The position numbers and the translations under genes are program-made. The notes under the pieces are model-generated. The model saw only the letters and a list, made by a program, of their open reading frames with translations, was not told where the DNA came from and did not search any database. From UBA7803 sp041690675 (GTDB lineage: Bacteria; Pseudomonadota; Gammaproteobacteria; Pseudomonadales; Azotimanducaceae): 64,000 nucleotides of DNA. Location: the NCBI GenBank assembly GCA_041690675.1, contig JAWLGU010000006.1:1-64000 (forward strand), in the 5' to 3' direction. Of the stretch, positions 25,784 through 34,058 are shown piece after piece (the stretch's first letter is position 1; every line of letters starts with the position of its first letter).

Positions 25784-26620
25784 GTGCCGGAGCTACCCGA
25801 AGTCGAGACCACGCGGCGCGGCATCGCCCCGCACCTGGTCGGCCGTCGCATCATCGACTGGCAGGTGCGCAACCCCGCGCTCCGCTGGCCGGTGGTCATT
25901 CCCGAATCCCTGCGGGGCCAGACCGTGCGCGCCGTGGAGCGCCGCGCCAAGTACCTGCTGATCCGGTTGGACACCGGATCCCTCATCGTGCATCTGGGCA
26001 TGTCCGGCAACCTTCGGGTGCTGCCCGCCGGCAGCCCGGCAGGAAAGCACGACCACGTGGACGTGGCGCTCGACTCCGGTGTGGTGCTGCGCCTGAACGA
26101 TCCGCGCCGCTTCGGCAGCGTGCACTGGCAGCCAGGAGCGGCGCAGGAGCACTGGCTGCTGGCGGGCCTCGGGGTGGAGCCGCTCTCCGATGCCTTCACC
26201 GGGGCGTATCTGAAGGAGGCGGCCCGGGGCCGGCGGGTGGCGGTGAAGAGCCTGCTCATGGATGCCCGGGTGGTGGTGGGGGTTGGCAACATCTACGCCA
26301 ACGAAGCCCTCTTCCTCGCGGGCATTCGGCCTACGGTTCGGGCGCATCGGGTGACCCGCGGGGCCTACGACGCCCTGGCCCGGGCGGTCCGGCAGGTGCT
26401 CGAGAGCGCCATCGGCATGGGCGGCACCACCTTGCGGGACTTCGTCAGCGCCGACGGTGAGCCCGGGTATTTTCGTCAGTCCCTGTTCGTGTACGGGCGT
26501 CAAGGCGAGCCGTGCAGGATCTGCGGGACCCCGCTGCGGGGCATCCGGCTGGGTCAACGAGCCACCGTTTATTGCCCGAATTGCCAACGTGGCCAAGGAT
26601 TTGCCGCCGTCCGGTGCTAG
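25784..26620 (+). CDS. mutM: formamidopyrimidine-DNA glycosylase
   Basis: Base-excision glycosylase and AP lyase that removes 8-oxoguanine. 278 residues starting (after GTG) PELPEVETTRRGI, where Pro2 and Glu3 are the catalytic residues, followed by the conserved lysine segment LGMSGNLRVLP. NPRRFGSVHW-like DPRRFGSVHW, VVVGVGNIYANEALF and a C-terminal zinc finger CRICG...CPNCQ are intact. GTG start chosen because Pro2 must follow the initiator. Downstream of rpmBG, as in other gammaproteobacteria. Confidence 0.97.
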   Translation: MPELPEVETTRRGIAPHLVGRRIIDWQVRNPALRWPVVIPESLRGQTVRAVERRAKYLLIRLDTGSLIVHLGMSGNLRVLPAGSPAGKHDHVDVALDSGVVLRLNDPRRFGSVHWQPGAAQEHWLLAGLGVEPLSDAFTGAYLKEAARGRRVAVKSLLMDARVVVGVGNIYANEALFLAGIRPTVRAHRVTRGAYDALARAVRQVLESAIGMGGTTLRDFVSADGEPGYFRQSLFVYGRQGEPCRICGTPLRGIRLGQRATVYCPNCQRGQGFAAVRC

Positions 26621-26687
26621 AGTATCCGAAGGCGAGCGCGTATCCGCCGCCGACCATCGACGCGTATCGGCAATGAGAGATCGAACC

Positions 26688-27002
26688 ATGACAATGAAAC
26701 GACTGGGCGCAGTGCTGCTGTGGGGCTGCCTGACGGGACTTGTGGCGCTGCCGGCACAGGCGGCCCAGGAAGACGAGCCCACCGCCATGGCCATGACCGG
26801 CGATCTGCTCATCGCCCGGCCCGTGGGCCTGGTCATCACCACCGTCGGGGTGGCTACGTTCCTGGTCAGCCTGCCGTTCAGCGCCGCCGGCGGCAACGTG
26901 GATCAGGCTGCGGAGACCCTGGTGGTGGGGCCTTCCCGGGCCACCTTCGTGCGCTGCCTGGGATGCCGCTCCACCGGCCGGTTGCAGCAGCCGCGCGAAT
27001 AA
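26688..27002 (+). CDS. small exported or membrane protein of unknown function
   Basis: 104 residues. The N-terminus MTMKRLGAVLLWGC followed by LVALPAQAAQ looks like a signal peptide with cleavage after AQA. A hydrophobic stretch, RPVGLVITTVGVATFLVSLPFSAAGG, covers about residues 45-70. The end holds a CLGC pair. Small proteins of this shape in gammaproteobacteria are sometimes labelled multidrug transporter without evidence. ATG at 26688 is preceded by GAGAG; ATG at 26673 is an alternative. It lies 67 bp after mutM and converges on coaD 9 bp away. Confidence 0.7.
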   Translation: MTMKRLGAVLLWGCLTGLVALPAQAAQEDEPTAMAMTGDLLIARPVGLVITTVGVATFLVSLPFSAAGGNVDQAAETLVVGPSRATFVRCLGCRSTGRLQQPRE

Positions 27003-27011
27003 CGCGGCGCC

Positions 27012-27488
27012 TCACCCCTTCCTGGCGTAGGCGCGCACCACCGCCGGGTGCACGAACTGGGAGATGTCACCGCCGAGCGCGGCGATTTCCCGCACCAGGG
27101 TGGAGGAGATGAAGGAGCACTCCTTCGACGTGGGCAGGAACACGTACTCGATGTCCGGATCCAGGGACTGGTTCATCTCCGCCATCTGAAACTCGTAGTC
27201 GAAGTCCGTCACCGTACGCAGGCCGCGCAGGATGAAGTGCGTGTTCTTGCTGCGAACGTAGTTCACGAGCAGGGTGTTGAAGCCCTCCACGGAGACCCGC
27301 TCACCGAGCTCCGCCAGCACCTCCCGGCACAGCTCGATACGGTCCTTCAGGTCCACCTTGGGGTCCTTCTGCGCCGAGGTGCCGATGGCCACGACCACGT
27401 GGTCGAACAGGTGCAGCGCCCGCTTGATCAGATCCATGTGACCTTTGGTGATGGGGTTGAACGACCCCGGATATACAACGACACGCAT
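27012..27488 (-). CDS. coaD: phosphopantetheine adenylyltransferase
   Basis: Penultimate step of coenzyme A synthesis, forming dephospho-CoA. 158 residues; MRVVVYPGSFNPITKGHMDLI has the nucleotidyltransferase TxGH-type motif, and the C-terminal FLPTSKECSFISSTLVREIA is the family's ISST(L/F)VRE segment. ATG at 27488 gives the standard N-terminus. It is second in a minus-strand pair with rsmD, the common gammaproteobacterial order. Confidence 0.97.
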   Translation of the reverse strand: MRVVVYPGSFNPITKGHMDLIKRALHLFDHVVVAIGTSAQKDPKVDLKDRIELCREVLAELGERVSVEGFNTLLVNYVRSKNTHFILRGLRTVTDFDYEFQMAEMNQSLDPDIEYVFLPTSKECSFISSTLVREIAALGGDISQFVHPAVVRAYARKG

Positions 27489-27528
27489 GTACGGCTCCCC
27501 CGGCAACCGCCGGATGGTAGCGGCGCGG

Positions 27529-28077
27529 TCAGGGCGAGGCAAGGAGCCCGAACTGGGTGTCCCCCGCCCGGGCGTGCTTGACCAGGCGCCAGCCTTCGGT
27601 GGGAAGCGCCACCCGGGCCGGCGCTTCCACGTAGACGACTCCGTGCTCGGCCAGGACCCCGGCCGCGCGAACGGCCTGGAGTGCCCGGGTCAGGGACACG
27701 TGCTCGAAGGGCGGATCCAGGAAGACGATGTCCCACGTCTGCGATGCCCGGCGCAGCAGGCGCTCGGCGGGGGCACAGATCACCGTGGCACCCTCGGCCC
27801 CCAGGCGCGCCGCGTTCTCCTTCAGGCTGCGGGCGGCGCGCCGGCTGCTTTCGACGAACGTGACGCTGGCGGCGCCGCGGGAGAGCGCCTCGAACCCCAG
27901 CGCACCGCTGCCGGCGTAGAGATCCAGGCAGTGGCTGCCCTCGATTTCGCTGCGCAGCCAGTTGAAGAGGGTCTCCCGGGCACGTCCCAGGGTGGGCCGC
28001 AGACCCGGCTGGTCTGGGAACACGAGCTTTCGCCCTCTCCACTTACCGCCGATAATGCGCACCTCGTTACTGGCCAT
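27529..28077 (-). CDS. rsmD: 16S rRNA (guanine(966)-N2)-methyltransferase RsmD
   Basis: SAM-dependent methyltransferase acting on m2G966 in 16S rRNA. 182 residues: RIIGGKWRGRKLVFPD near the start, LRPTLGRARETLFNWL, SAM-binding CLDLYAGSGALGFEALSRGA, and catalytic FLDPPFE. ATG at 28077 fits the usual MxxNxVRIIGG opening; upstream open sequence is antisense to the ftsY region. It is divergent from ftsY, a conserved pairing. Confidence 0.95.
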   Translation of the reverse strand: MASNEVRIIGGKWRGRKLVFPDQPGLRPTLGRARETLFNWLRSEIEGSHCLDLYAGSGALGFEALSRGAASVTFVESSRRAARSLKENAARLGAEGATVICAPAERLLRRASQTWDIVFLDPPFEHVSLTRALQAVRAAGVLAEHGVVYVEAPARVALPTEGWRLVKHARAGDTQFGLLASP

Positions 28078-28204
28078 GAAACGTCCCGGGCTCCCGTTGT
28101 GGCGGTGGAATGGGGCGCAATGGTGATGCACCCCCGTGCGGCCCACAAGACGCCGCGAAGCGCGGGGGCGGCGACCGGAGACCACGGGGAGTGAAGCGCA
28201 AGCG

Positions 28205-29161
28205 GTGAGCGATTTGGAGCAGGACAGCGAAGAGGGCAAGCGCGGGTTCTGGCGGCGCCTGAAGGGCAGCTTGAAGAAAACCCGGGGTCAGCTCGCGGAG
28301 GGCGTGGGCAACCTGCTGCTCGGCGAGAAGGAAATCGACGATGCGGTCATGGAGGAGCTGGAGACCGCCCTCCTGCTCACCGACGTGGGCACGGAGACCA
28401 CCCGGGAGATCATGGAGTCGCTGGCGCGCCGGGTGAAACGGCGGGAGCTGAACGACACGGTGGCGTTGCACGGGGCGCTCGCCGGGCTGCTGAAGGACCA
28501 GCTGGCGCCGCTGGCCCGGCCGTTCACCGTGGCGGCCGACAAACGGCCGTTCGTGGTGCTGTTCGTGGGTGTCAACGGGGTCGGCAAGACCACCACCATC
28601 GGCAAGCTGGCGCGGCTGCTCAAGAGCCAGGGGCATTCCGTGATGATGGCGGCGGGCGACACCTTCCGAGCCGCGGCGGTGGAGCAGCTCCAGACCTGGG
28701 GCCAGCGCAACGACGTGCCGGTGATTGCCCAGGGCCAGGGCGCGGACAGCGCCTCGGTGGTCTACGACGCCATGGAGGCCGCCCGCGCGCGAGGGATGGA
28801 CGTGTTGCTTGCCGACACAGCGGGCCGGCTCCAGGCCAAGACGAACCTCATGGAGGAGCTCCGCAAGGTCAGGCGGGTGATGAAACGACTGGATGAAGAC
28901 GCGCCGCACGAGGTCCTGCTGGTGCTGGACGCGGGGGTGGGTCAGAACGCGCTGTCCCAGGTCAGGGAGTTCGATGCGGCGGTGGGGGTCACGGGGCTGG
29001 TGTTCACGAAGCTGGACGGCACGGCCAAGGCCGGGGTGATCTTCGCCATCGCCCGGCAGACCGCGAAGCCGGTGTACTTCATCGGCATCGGCGAGGGGAT
29101 CGACGACCTGAAGCCGTTCTCTCCCGACGATTTCGTCGACGCCCTGCTGGCCAGGGACTGA
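28205..29161 (+). CDS. ftsY: signal recognition particle receptor FtsY
   Basis: GTPase that docks SRP-ribosome complexes at the inner membrane. About 318 residues from the GTG at 28205, after a GGGGAG site; a GTG at 28136 would add 23 residues. The acidic A domain is very short: the N domain starts within 40 residues. The NG domain is intact with P-loop GVNGVGKTTT, DTFRAAAVEQLQ, DTAGR and TKLDGTAKAG. Divergent from rsmD and followed 8 bp later by ftsE, as in E. coli. Confidence 0.95.
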   Translation: MSDLEQDSEEGKRGFWRRLKGSLKKTRGQLAEGVGNLLLGEKEIDDAVMEELETALLLTDVGTETTREIMESLARRVKRRELNDTVALHGALAGLLKDQLAPLARPFTVAADKRPFVVLFVGVNGVGKTTTIGKLARLLKSQGHSVMMAAGDTFRAAAVEQLQTWGQRNDVPVIAQGQGADSASVVYDAMEAARARGMDVLLADTAGRLQAKTNLMEELRKVRRVMKRLDEDAPHEVLLVLDAGVGQNALSQVREFDAAVGVTGLVFTKLDGTAKAGVIFAIARQTAKPVYFIGIGEGIDDLKPFSPDDFVDALLARD

Positions 29162-29169
29162 AGCACCGG

Positions 29170-29898
29170 ATGGGCCAGGTCGAGTTTCTTCACGTCACCA
29201 GGCGCTTCGACAACGGGCAGGAGGCGCTCAAGGAGCTCACCGCCAGCTTCGAGCCCGGCTCCATGACGTTTCTCACCGGCCATTCCGGCGCCGGCAAGAG
29301 CACCTTCCTGAAGCTGCTTCTGTGTCTCGATCGGCCCACGCGCGGCCAGATCCTGGTGAACGGGGTGAATGTGGCTCAGCTGCCGCCGAAGCGGCTGGCC
29401 TACTACCGCCAGCATCTGGGCGCGGTGTTCCAGGATCACCATCTGCTGTCCCAGCGCAGCGTGTTCGACAACGTGGCCCTGCCATTGCGGGTGGCCGGCC
29501 ACCGGGAGCGGGACGTGGCGCGGCGGGTGCGGGCGGCGCTGTCCCGGGTGGGCCTGCTGTCGAAGGAGTCCCTGTTCCCCCGCTACCTCTCCACCGGGGA
29601 GCAGCAGCGGGTGGGCATCGCCCGGGCGGTGGTCAACCGGCCGAAGATCCTGCTGGCCGACGAGCCCACCGGAAACCTGGACCCGGAGCTCTCTCGGGAC
29701 ATCATGCAACTCTTCCGGCAGTTCCATCAGGTGGGCACCACGGTCATCGTCGCCAGTCACGACCGGGATCTCATCGAGTCCATGGGCATGCGCATCATCG
29801 AGCTGGCCCACGGCAGCATCGTCAGCGACCGCGGCCCGAGCGAACGGGCCGAGGGCGCGGCGGTGGCGGAAGCGGACGGAGAGCTTCATGGGCCGTAG
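29170..29898 (+). CDS. ftsE: cell division ATP-binding protein FtsE
   Basis: ATPase of the FtsEX complex that controls septal peptidoglycan hydrolases at the divisome. 242 residues, slightly longer than the usual ~222 through a C-terminal tail rich in Ala/Glu. Walker A GHSGAGKST, signature LSTGEQQR (LSGGEQ in most relatives, one substitution), and Walker B ILLADEPTGNLD. The ATG of ftsX lies inside its last 11 bp, so the pair is coupled. Confidence 0.96.
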   Translation: MGQVEFLHVTRRFDNGQEALKELTASFEPGSMTFLTGHSGAGKSTFLKLLLCLDRPTRGQILVNGVNVAQLPPKRLAYYRQHLGAVFQDHHLLSQRSVFDNVALPLRVAGHRERDVARRVRAALSRVGLLSKESLFPRYLSTGEQQRVGIARAVVNRPKILLADEPTGNLDPELSRDIMQLFRQFHQVGTTVIVASHDRDLIESMGMRIIELAHGSIVSDRGPSERAEGAAVAEADGELHGP

Positions 29899-30850
29899 CC
29901 GCCCCCGAAAGGACCCCTGGCCCCGCTACCGCCCCGGGGTGCTGGCGCGCTGGCGCGACCACCTGCGCATCCTCCGGGAGACGTTTCACTTCGTCAGCGA
30001 GCGCCTCGGCACCAGCCTGCTGGTGTGGCTGCTGGTGGGCATCGCCCTGGCCCTGCCGGCGGGTCTGTTCCTGCTGCAGGTCAATCTCTCCGCCATGACC
30101 GCCGCCTGGGAGGGCCGGCCCGGACTGTCGGTGTACTTCGAGCTGCAAGCGCCGGATCAGGCCATCGCGGACCTGGCGGCGGCTATGGATGAGCAGCCGA
30201 GCGTCGCCCGGGTGAGGGTAATATCGCAGGCGGAAGCCCTGGCCGAGTTCCAGCGCTACGTGGGCCTGGAGGACGCGCTGGCGCTGCTGGAGGAGAATCC
30301 CCTGCCCGCCTCCCTGCGTGCCACCCTGGCCCCGGGTGCCGGTCCCGACGACCTGGAAGCGCTGGCGCGGCTGGCGCAGGACGCTGCCGCGGTGGCCGAG
30401 GTGGTGGTGGAGAAGACCTGGCTCGAGCGGGTGACCGACGTCACCCGGGTGGTGACCCGGCTGGGACTCATGCTCGCGGCGCTGTTCGGCCTGGGGGCGG
30501 TGCTCATCACCGCTACCTCGGTGCGTCTGGCCATCGAGGCGCGCCTCGAGGAGCTGCGGGTGCTGAAGCTGGTGGGCGCCACGGACGCGCAGATTCGCCG
30601 GCCGTTCCTGTACTTCGGTGCCGTCTACGGGATCGGCGGCGGTGTCGTGGCCGCGATGCTCATCAGCCTGGGCCTGGTAGTGATCGAGCGGCCGCTGTCC
30701 GAGTTCCTGGGCAGCTACGGCGCCGATCTGGCGCTGACGGGCTTCGACCTGGCCTTCGTGGGCGGGCTCTTCGCCGCGGCGGGGATGCTCGGCGTGGCCG
30801 GGGCCCTGAGCGCCGCGCGCCAACGCTTGTCGGACCTGGAATTCCTTTAG
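29888..30850 (+). CDS. ftsX: cell division protein FtsX
   Basis: Membrane subunit of FtsEX. 320 residues. A cytoplasmic Arg-rich N-terminus precedes the first helix (TSLLVWLLVGIALALPAGLF), then a large periplasmic domain and three C-terminal helices. The conserved LEARLEELRVLKLVGATDAQI coupling helix before helix 3 is present. The start is ATG at 29888, overlapping ftsE by 11 bp. It ends 126 bp before rpoH. Confidence 0.95.
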   Translation: MGRSRPRKDPWPRYRPGVLARWRDHLRILRETFHFVSERLGTSLLVWLLVGIALALPAGLFLLQVNLSAMTAAWEGRPGLSVYFELQAPDQAIADLAAAMDEQPSVARVRVISQAEALAEFQRYVGLEDALALLEENPLPASLRATLAPGAGPDDLEALARLAQDAAAVAEVVVEKTWLERVTDVTRVVTRLGLMLAALFGLGAVLITATSVRLAIEARLEELRVLKLVGATDAQIRRPFLYFGAVYGIGGGVVAAMLISLGLVVIERPLSEFLGSYGADLALTGFDLAFVGGLFAAAGMLGVAGALSAARQRLSDLEFL

Positions 30851-30917
30851 AAAACAGCGTGTTGCAGCCAGAGAGAGGGGCGATGCGGCGGTTGCGGCCG
30901 CGGAACCGCACAGGGGG

Positions 30918-30943
30918 TTAGCAGTCTCACGTTAGAGTGCTAA
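30918..30943 (+). promoter_or_regulatory. CIRCE-like inverted repeat at the rpoH promoter
   Basis: TTAGCAGTC, an eight-base spacer, then GAGTGCTAA. The CIRCE operator bound by the HrcA repressor is TTAGCACTC, nine bases, GAGTGCTAA; the right arm is perfect and the left arm has one change with the spacer one base short. TTAGCA (30918-30923) and TAAACT (30941-30946) are also 17 bases apart and could serve as -35 and -10. It ends 33 bp before the rpoH ATG. Confidence 0.55.
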
Positions 30944-30976
30944 ACTGCCATGCCAGAGTGTTACCGGAGGTATCAC

Positions 30977-31837
30977 ATGACCACGAATGTGCTGTCGCTG
31001 AATAGCCTGTCCCCCGGCCGCGACCTCGAAGCATACGTGCGCACGGTGAGCGCGATCCCGGTGCTTTCGGCCGAGGAAGAAAAGGCGCTGGCGGAGCGCT
31101 TCTATTACGAGAACGATCTGAACGCGGCGCGCCAGCTGGTGCTGGCCCACCTGCGATTCGTGGTTCATCTGGCCCGCTCCTATCAGGGGTACGGCCTGCC
31201 CCAGGCGGATCTGATTCAGGAAGGCAACGTGGGGCTGATGAAGGCGGTGAAGCGGTTCAATCCGGAGGTCGGCGTCCGCTTGATCTCGTTCGCCGTGCAT
31301 TGGATCAAGGCGGAGATGCACGAGTTCATCCTCCGCAACTGGCGCATCGTCAAGGTGGCCACCACCAAGGCCCAGCGGAAGCTGTTCTTCAATCTGCGCA
31401 GCAGCAAGCAGCGGCTGGCCTGGCTGACCCCGGACGAGACTCGAACCGTGGCCGAGGAGCTCGGAGTCTCCGAGGAGGAAGTGTCCCGCATGGAGGGTCG
31501 CATGGCCGCCAGCGACCTGTCGTTCGACGGTCACGCGGACGACGGCGACGACGACGGTGCGACGGCGATGGCTCCGGTGCACTACCTGGAGTACGAGGGT
31601 GGCAACCCGGAAGATCTGGTGGCGGAGGAAGACTGGCAGGAGTCGGCCACGGAGCGGTTGGGCGATGCCTTGGAGGCGCTGGACGAGCGCAGCCGCGACA
31701 TCATTCAGAGCCGCTGGCTGGCCGACGAGAAGCTGACCCTGCACGACCTGGCCGCCCGTTACGACGTTTCCGCCGAGCGGATTCGGCAGATCGAGAAGAA
31801 CGCGCTGAAGAAGCTTCAGGCCGCCGTGGCCGCCTGA
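30977..31837 (+). CDS. rpoH: RNA polymerase sigma factor RpoH (sigma-32)
   Basis: Heat-shock sigma factor. 286 residues from the ATG at 30977, which follows a perfect GGAGG. Region 2 (LRFVVHLARSYQGYGLPQADLIQEGNVGLMKAVKRF) and the RpoH box QRKLFFNLR near residue 130 are diagnostic. Region 4 (LTLHDLAARYDVSAERIRQIEKNALKKL) is intact. A Asp-rich stretch (GHADDGDDDGA) lies between regions 3 and 4. Its upstream region carries the CIRCE-like repeat. It follows ftsX, the same order as E. coli (ftsYEX-rpoH). Confidence 0.97.
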   Translation: MTTNVLSLNSLSPGRDLEAYVRTVSAIPVLSAEEEKALAERFYYENDLNAARQLVLAHLRFVVHLARSYQGYGLPQADLIQEGNVGLMKAVKRFNPEVGVRLISFAVHWIKAEMHEFILRNWRIVKVATTKAQRKLFFNLRSSKQRLAWLTPDETRTVAEELGVSEEEVSRMEGRMAASDLSFDGHADDGDDDGATAMAPVHYLEYEGGNPEDLVAEEDWQESATERLGDALEALDERSRDIIQSRWLADEKLTLHDLAARYDVSAERIRQIEKNALKKLQAAVAA

Positions 31838-31841
31838 AGCC

Positions 31842-32225
31842 GTGCCGGCGGCCCGCGTTCTTCTCCTGATCGCCGCCGTGTACGGGGCTTCGGGCGTGAT
31901 GCTCGGGGCCTTCGGTGCGCACGGCTTGAAGTCCCGGCTGGGTGCAGCGGGCCTGGACACCTGGCAAACGGCGGTGTCCTACCATCTGATTCACGCTCTG
32001 GCCCTGCTCGGAGTCGCGTTGTGGATGCGCGTCGGCGGATCCGGGACGTCGGGGGCGCTCTCCCTCGCGGGCTGGTGCTTCGTCGCCGGGGTGCTGATGT
32101 TCTCCGGCAGCCTCTATCTGCTGGCCCTGGGGGGCCCACGCCTGCTGGGCCCCGTGACGCCCCTGGGCGGCGTCGCCTTCATCGCCGGCTGGCTGGCCCT
32201 GGCCTGGGCCGCGGTGCAGGGGTGA
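31842..32225 (+). CDS. DUF423 family inner-membrane protein
   Basis: 127 residues, four hydrophobic helices, with the family's AVYGASGVMLGAFGAHGLKSRL opening and TWQTAVSYHLIHALALL segment. Homologue of E. coli YgdD; function unknown. GTG start 4 bp after the rpoH stop. trmB follows after 10 bp on the same strand. Confidence 0.9.
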   Translation: MPAARVLLLIAAVYGASGVMLGAFGAHGLKSRLGAAGLDTWQTAVSYHLIHALALLGVALWMRVGGSGTSGALSLAGWCFVAGVLMFSGSLYLLALGGPRLLGPVTPLGGVAFIAGWLALAWAAVQG

Positions 32226-32235
32226 CGACGGTGCC

Positions 32236-32973
32236 GTGGTGGCGCGGGATTCCGTGAGCGGCGAAGGAATCTACCAGACCTACGTGCGCCGGCGCGGGCG
32301 CATGACCCGGGCGCAGGCGCGGGCCCTCTGCGAGCTGGCTCCGCGCTACTGCGTGCCGTCCGGCGACGACAGGCTGGACATTCCGGCGCTGTTCGGCCGC
32401 GACGCTCCGCTGGGGCTGGAGATCGGCTTCGGCATGGGGCAGAGCCTCGTGGCCTGGGCCGAGGAGCGCCCTGACTGGAACCTGCTGGGAGCCGACGTCT
32501 ATCAGCCCGGCATCGGCGCGACCCTGCTGGGGTTGGAGGACCAGGGTCTCGGCAACGTGCGGCTGGTGGAAGGCCCGGCGGAGCATCTGCTCGAGGTTCG
32601 CTTGCCGCCGGAGATCCTGGACGAAGTGCGAATATTCTTTCCCGACCCCTGGCCCAAGAAGCGCCACCACAAGCGTCGCCTCATTCAGGCCCCCTTCGCC
32701 GCCCTGCTGGCGTCGCGGATGCGGCCTGACGGGTTGTTGTGGGTCGCCACGGATTGGGAGGAGTACGCGGAGTGGATGGTCGCGGTGCTGGATGACGAGC
32801 CGGCCCTGGAGGCCGAGGGACCGCCCCAGATCACCGCGCGGGGCGCGGCGGTGGACGCGCGCGCCGGCGGCGGGCGGCCGGCCACGCGATTCGAGACCCG
32901 GGGCTTCGAGCTGGGGCACCGGGTGTGGGATCTGCGTTACCGCAGGAAGCGCTGCAGCACGGAGTCCAGGTAG
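32236..32973 (+). CDS. trmB: tRNA (guanine(46)-N7)-methyltransferase TrmB
   Basis: Makes m7G46 in tRNA variable loops using SAM. 245 residues: LGLEIGFGMGQSLV SAM motif, the FFPDPWPKKRHHKRRL signature, and a C-terminal TRFETRGFELGHRVWDLRYRR. GTG start at 32236; GTG at 32251 is also possible. The last 37 bp overlap the 3' end of the convergent hemW, so the two mRNAs are complementary there. Confidence 0.96.
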   Translation: MVARDSVSGEGIYQTYVRRRGRMTRAQARALCELAPRYCVPSGDDRLDIPALFGRDAPLGLEIGFGMGQSLVAWAEERPDWNLLGADVYQPGIGATLLGLEDQGLGNVRLVEGPAEHLLEVRLPPEILDEVRIFFPDPWPKKRHHKRRLIQAPFAALLASRMRPDGLLWVATDWEEYAEWMVAVLDDEPALEAEGPPQITARGAAVDARAGGGRPATRFETRGFELGHRVWDLRYRRKRCSTESR

Positions 32974-34058
32974 CGGTAGCCGCGGTCCGTGGTAGCCACC
33001 CGGTCCCGCCGGACCAGTCCGCAACGGGCCAGGTCCTCCCAGACGGTCTCGACGTCGGCCCGCGGAGAGCCGGTGCGGCTCTCGAAAATCTCCCAGTCCA
33101 CGCCCTCCACCAAACGCAGTGTGTTCATCATGAACTCGAACACCCGCTCGTCCGCCGCCACCGCGGTCCGCTCCGTGCGCTCGGGATCGGCCAGATAGAT
33201 GCGCGGCTGAGACGGCTTGCGGGTGCGTTCGATGGTCAGGGTGTCGCCGTCGCCGCGGCTGCGCTTGCCGTGGGCGCCGGCGCCCAGACCCACGTAGTCG
33301 CCGAAAGTCCAGTAGCCCAGGTTGTGGCGGCACGTGAACCCGGACCTCGCGAAGGCCGATACCTCGTAGCGTCGGAAGCCTTCGCTCGCCAGCAGCGCCA
33401 ACCCTTCCCGCTCCATGACCTCCACCTCGGCATCCGTGGCCACCGTGGGCGGACGGCGGGCGAACTCGGTCTTCGGCTCGATGGTGAGCTGATACCAGCT
33501 CAGATGATCGGGCTGCAGCGACAGTGCGGTCTGCAGATCTTCCACGGCTTCGGCGGCGCTCTGGCCGGGTAGTGCGTACATCAGATCCAGGTTGACGTTG
33601 TCGAACCCCGCGTCCCGAGCGGCCCGGAACGCGCGGATCGTGTCGCCCGGCTGATGAATCCGTCCCAGCCGCGCCAGCCGCTCGGCAGCGAACGATTGGG
33701 CGCCGAGTGACAGCCGGTTGATGCCGGCCCGGCGGTAGCCGGCGAAGTCGTGGTGCTCCACGGCACCGGGGTTGGCCTCCATGGTGACCTCCGCGTCCGC
33801 CCCGAGCCACGGCGCCAGGTGCTCGAGCAGGGTTCGGAAGGCGCCGGGCGAGAACAGGCTGGGGGTACCACCGCCGAAGAACACGGTAGCGAGCTGTCCC
33901 GGGCCCACGTCGGCGAGCGCTGCGGCGGCGTCCCGCCGCAGGGCCGCCAGATACGGCTCCTCCTCCAGCGTGCCGCGCAGCGGATGGGAATTGAAGTCGC
34001 AGTAAGGGCACTTCCGCACGCACCACGGGAAGTGCACGTACAGCCCCAGGGCGTGCAT
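32937..34058 (-). CDS. hemW: radical SAM heme chaperone HemW
   Basis: 373-residue homologue of coproporphyrinogen III dehydrogenase, better described as a heme chaperone. Radical SAM cluster motif CVRKCPYC follows LGLYVHFPW, then TVFFGGGTPSLF, LSLGAQSFAAERL and LMYALPGQS. The C-terminal HemW region with YWTFGDYVGLGAGAHGK is complete. The start ATG overlaps the rdgB stop as ATGA. The rdgB-hemW-trmB grouping matches gammaproteobacterial order. Confidence 0.95.
   Translation of the reverse strand: MHALGLYVHFPWCVRKCPYCDFNSHPLRGTLEEEPYLAALRRDAAAALADVGPGQLATVFFGGGTPSLFSPGAFRTLLEHLAPWLGADAEVTMEANPGAVEHHDFAGYRRAGINRLSLGAQSFAAERLARLGRIHQPGDTIRAFRAARDAGFDNVNLDLMYALPGQSAAEAVEDLQTALSLQPDHLSWYQLTIEPKTEFARRPPTVATDAEVEVMEREGLALLASEGFRRYEVSAFARSGFTCRHNLGYWTFGDYVGLGAGAHGKRSRGDGDTLTIERTRKPSQPRIYLADPERTERTAVAADERVFEFMMNTLRLVEGVDWEIFESRTGSPRADVETVWEDLARCGLVRRDRVATTDRGYRYLDSVLQRFLR

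Noticed and set aside
28136..28204. Upstream GTG start of ftsY at 28136
   Set aside because: It gives an Arg-rich leader; the GTG at 28205 has a better ribosome site and opens the acidic N-terminal region expected for FtsY. Not fully excluded.
30888..30909. Terminator hairpin GCGGTT/AACCGC between ftsX and rpoH
   Set aside because: Six-base stem with no T-tract; too weak to call.
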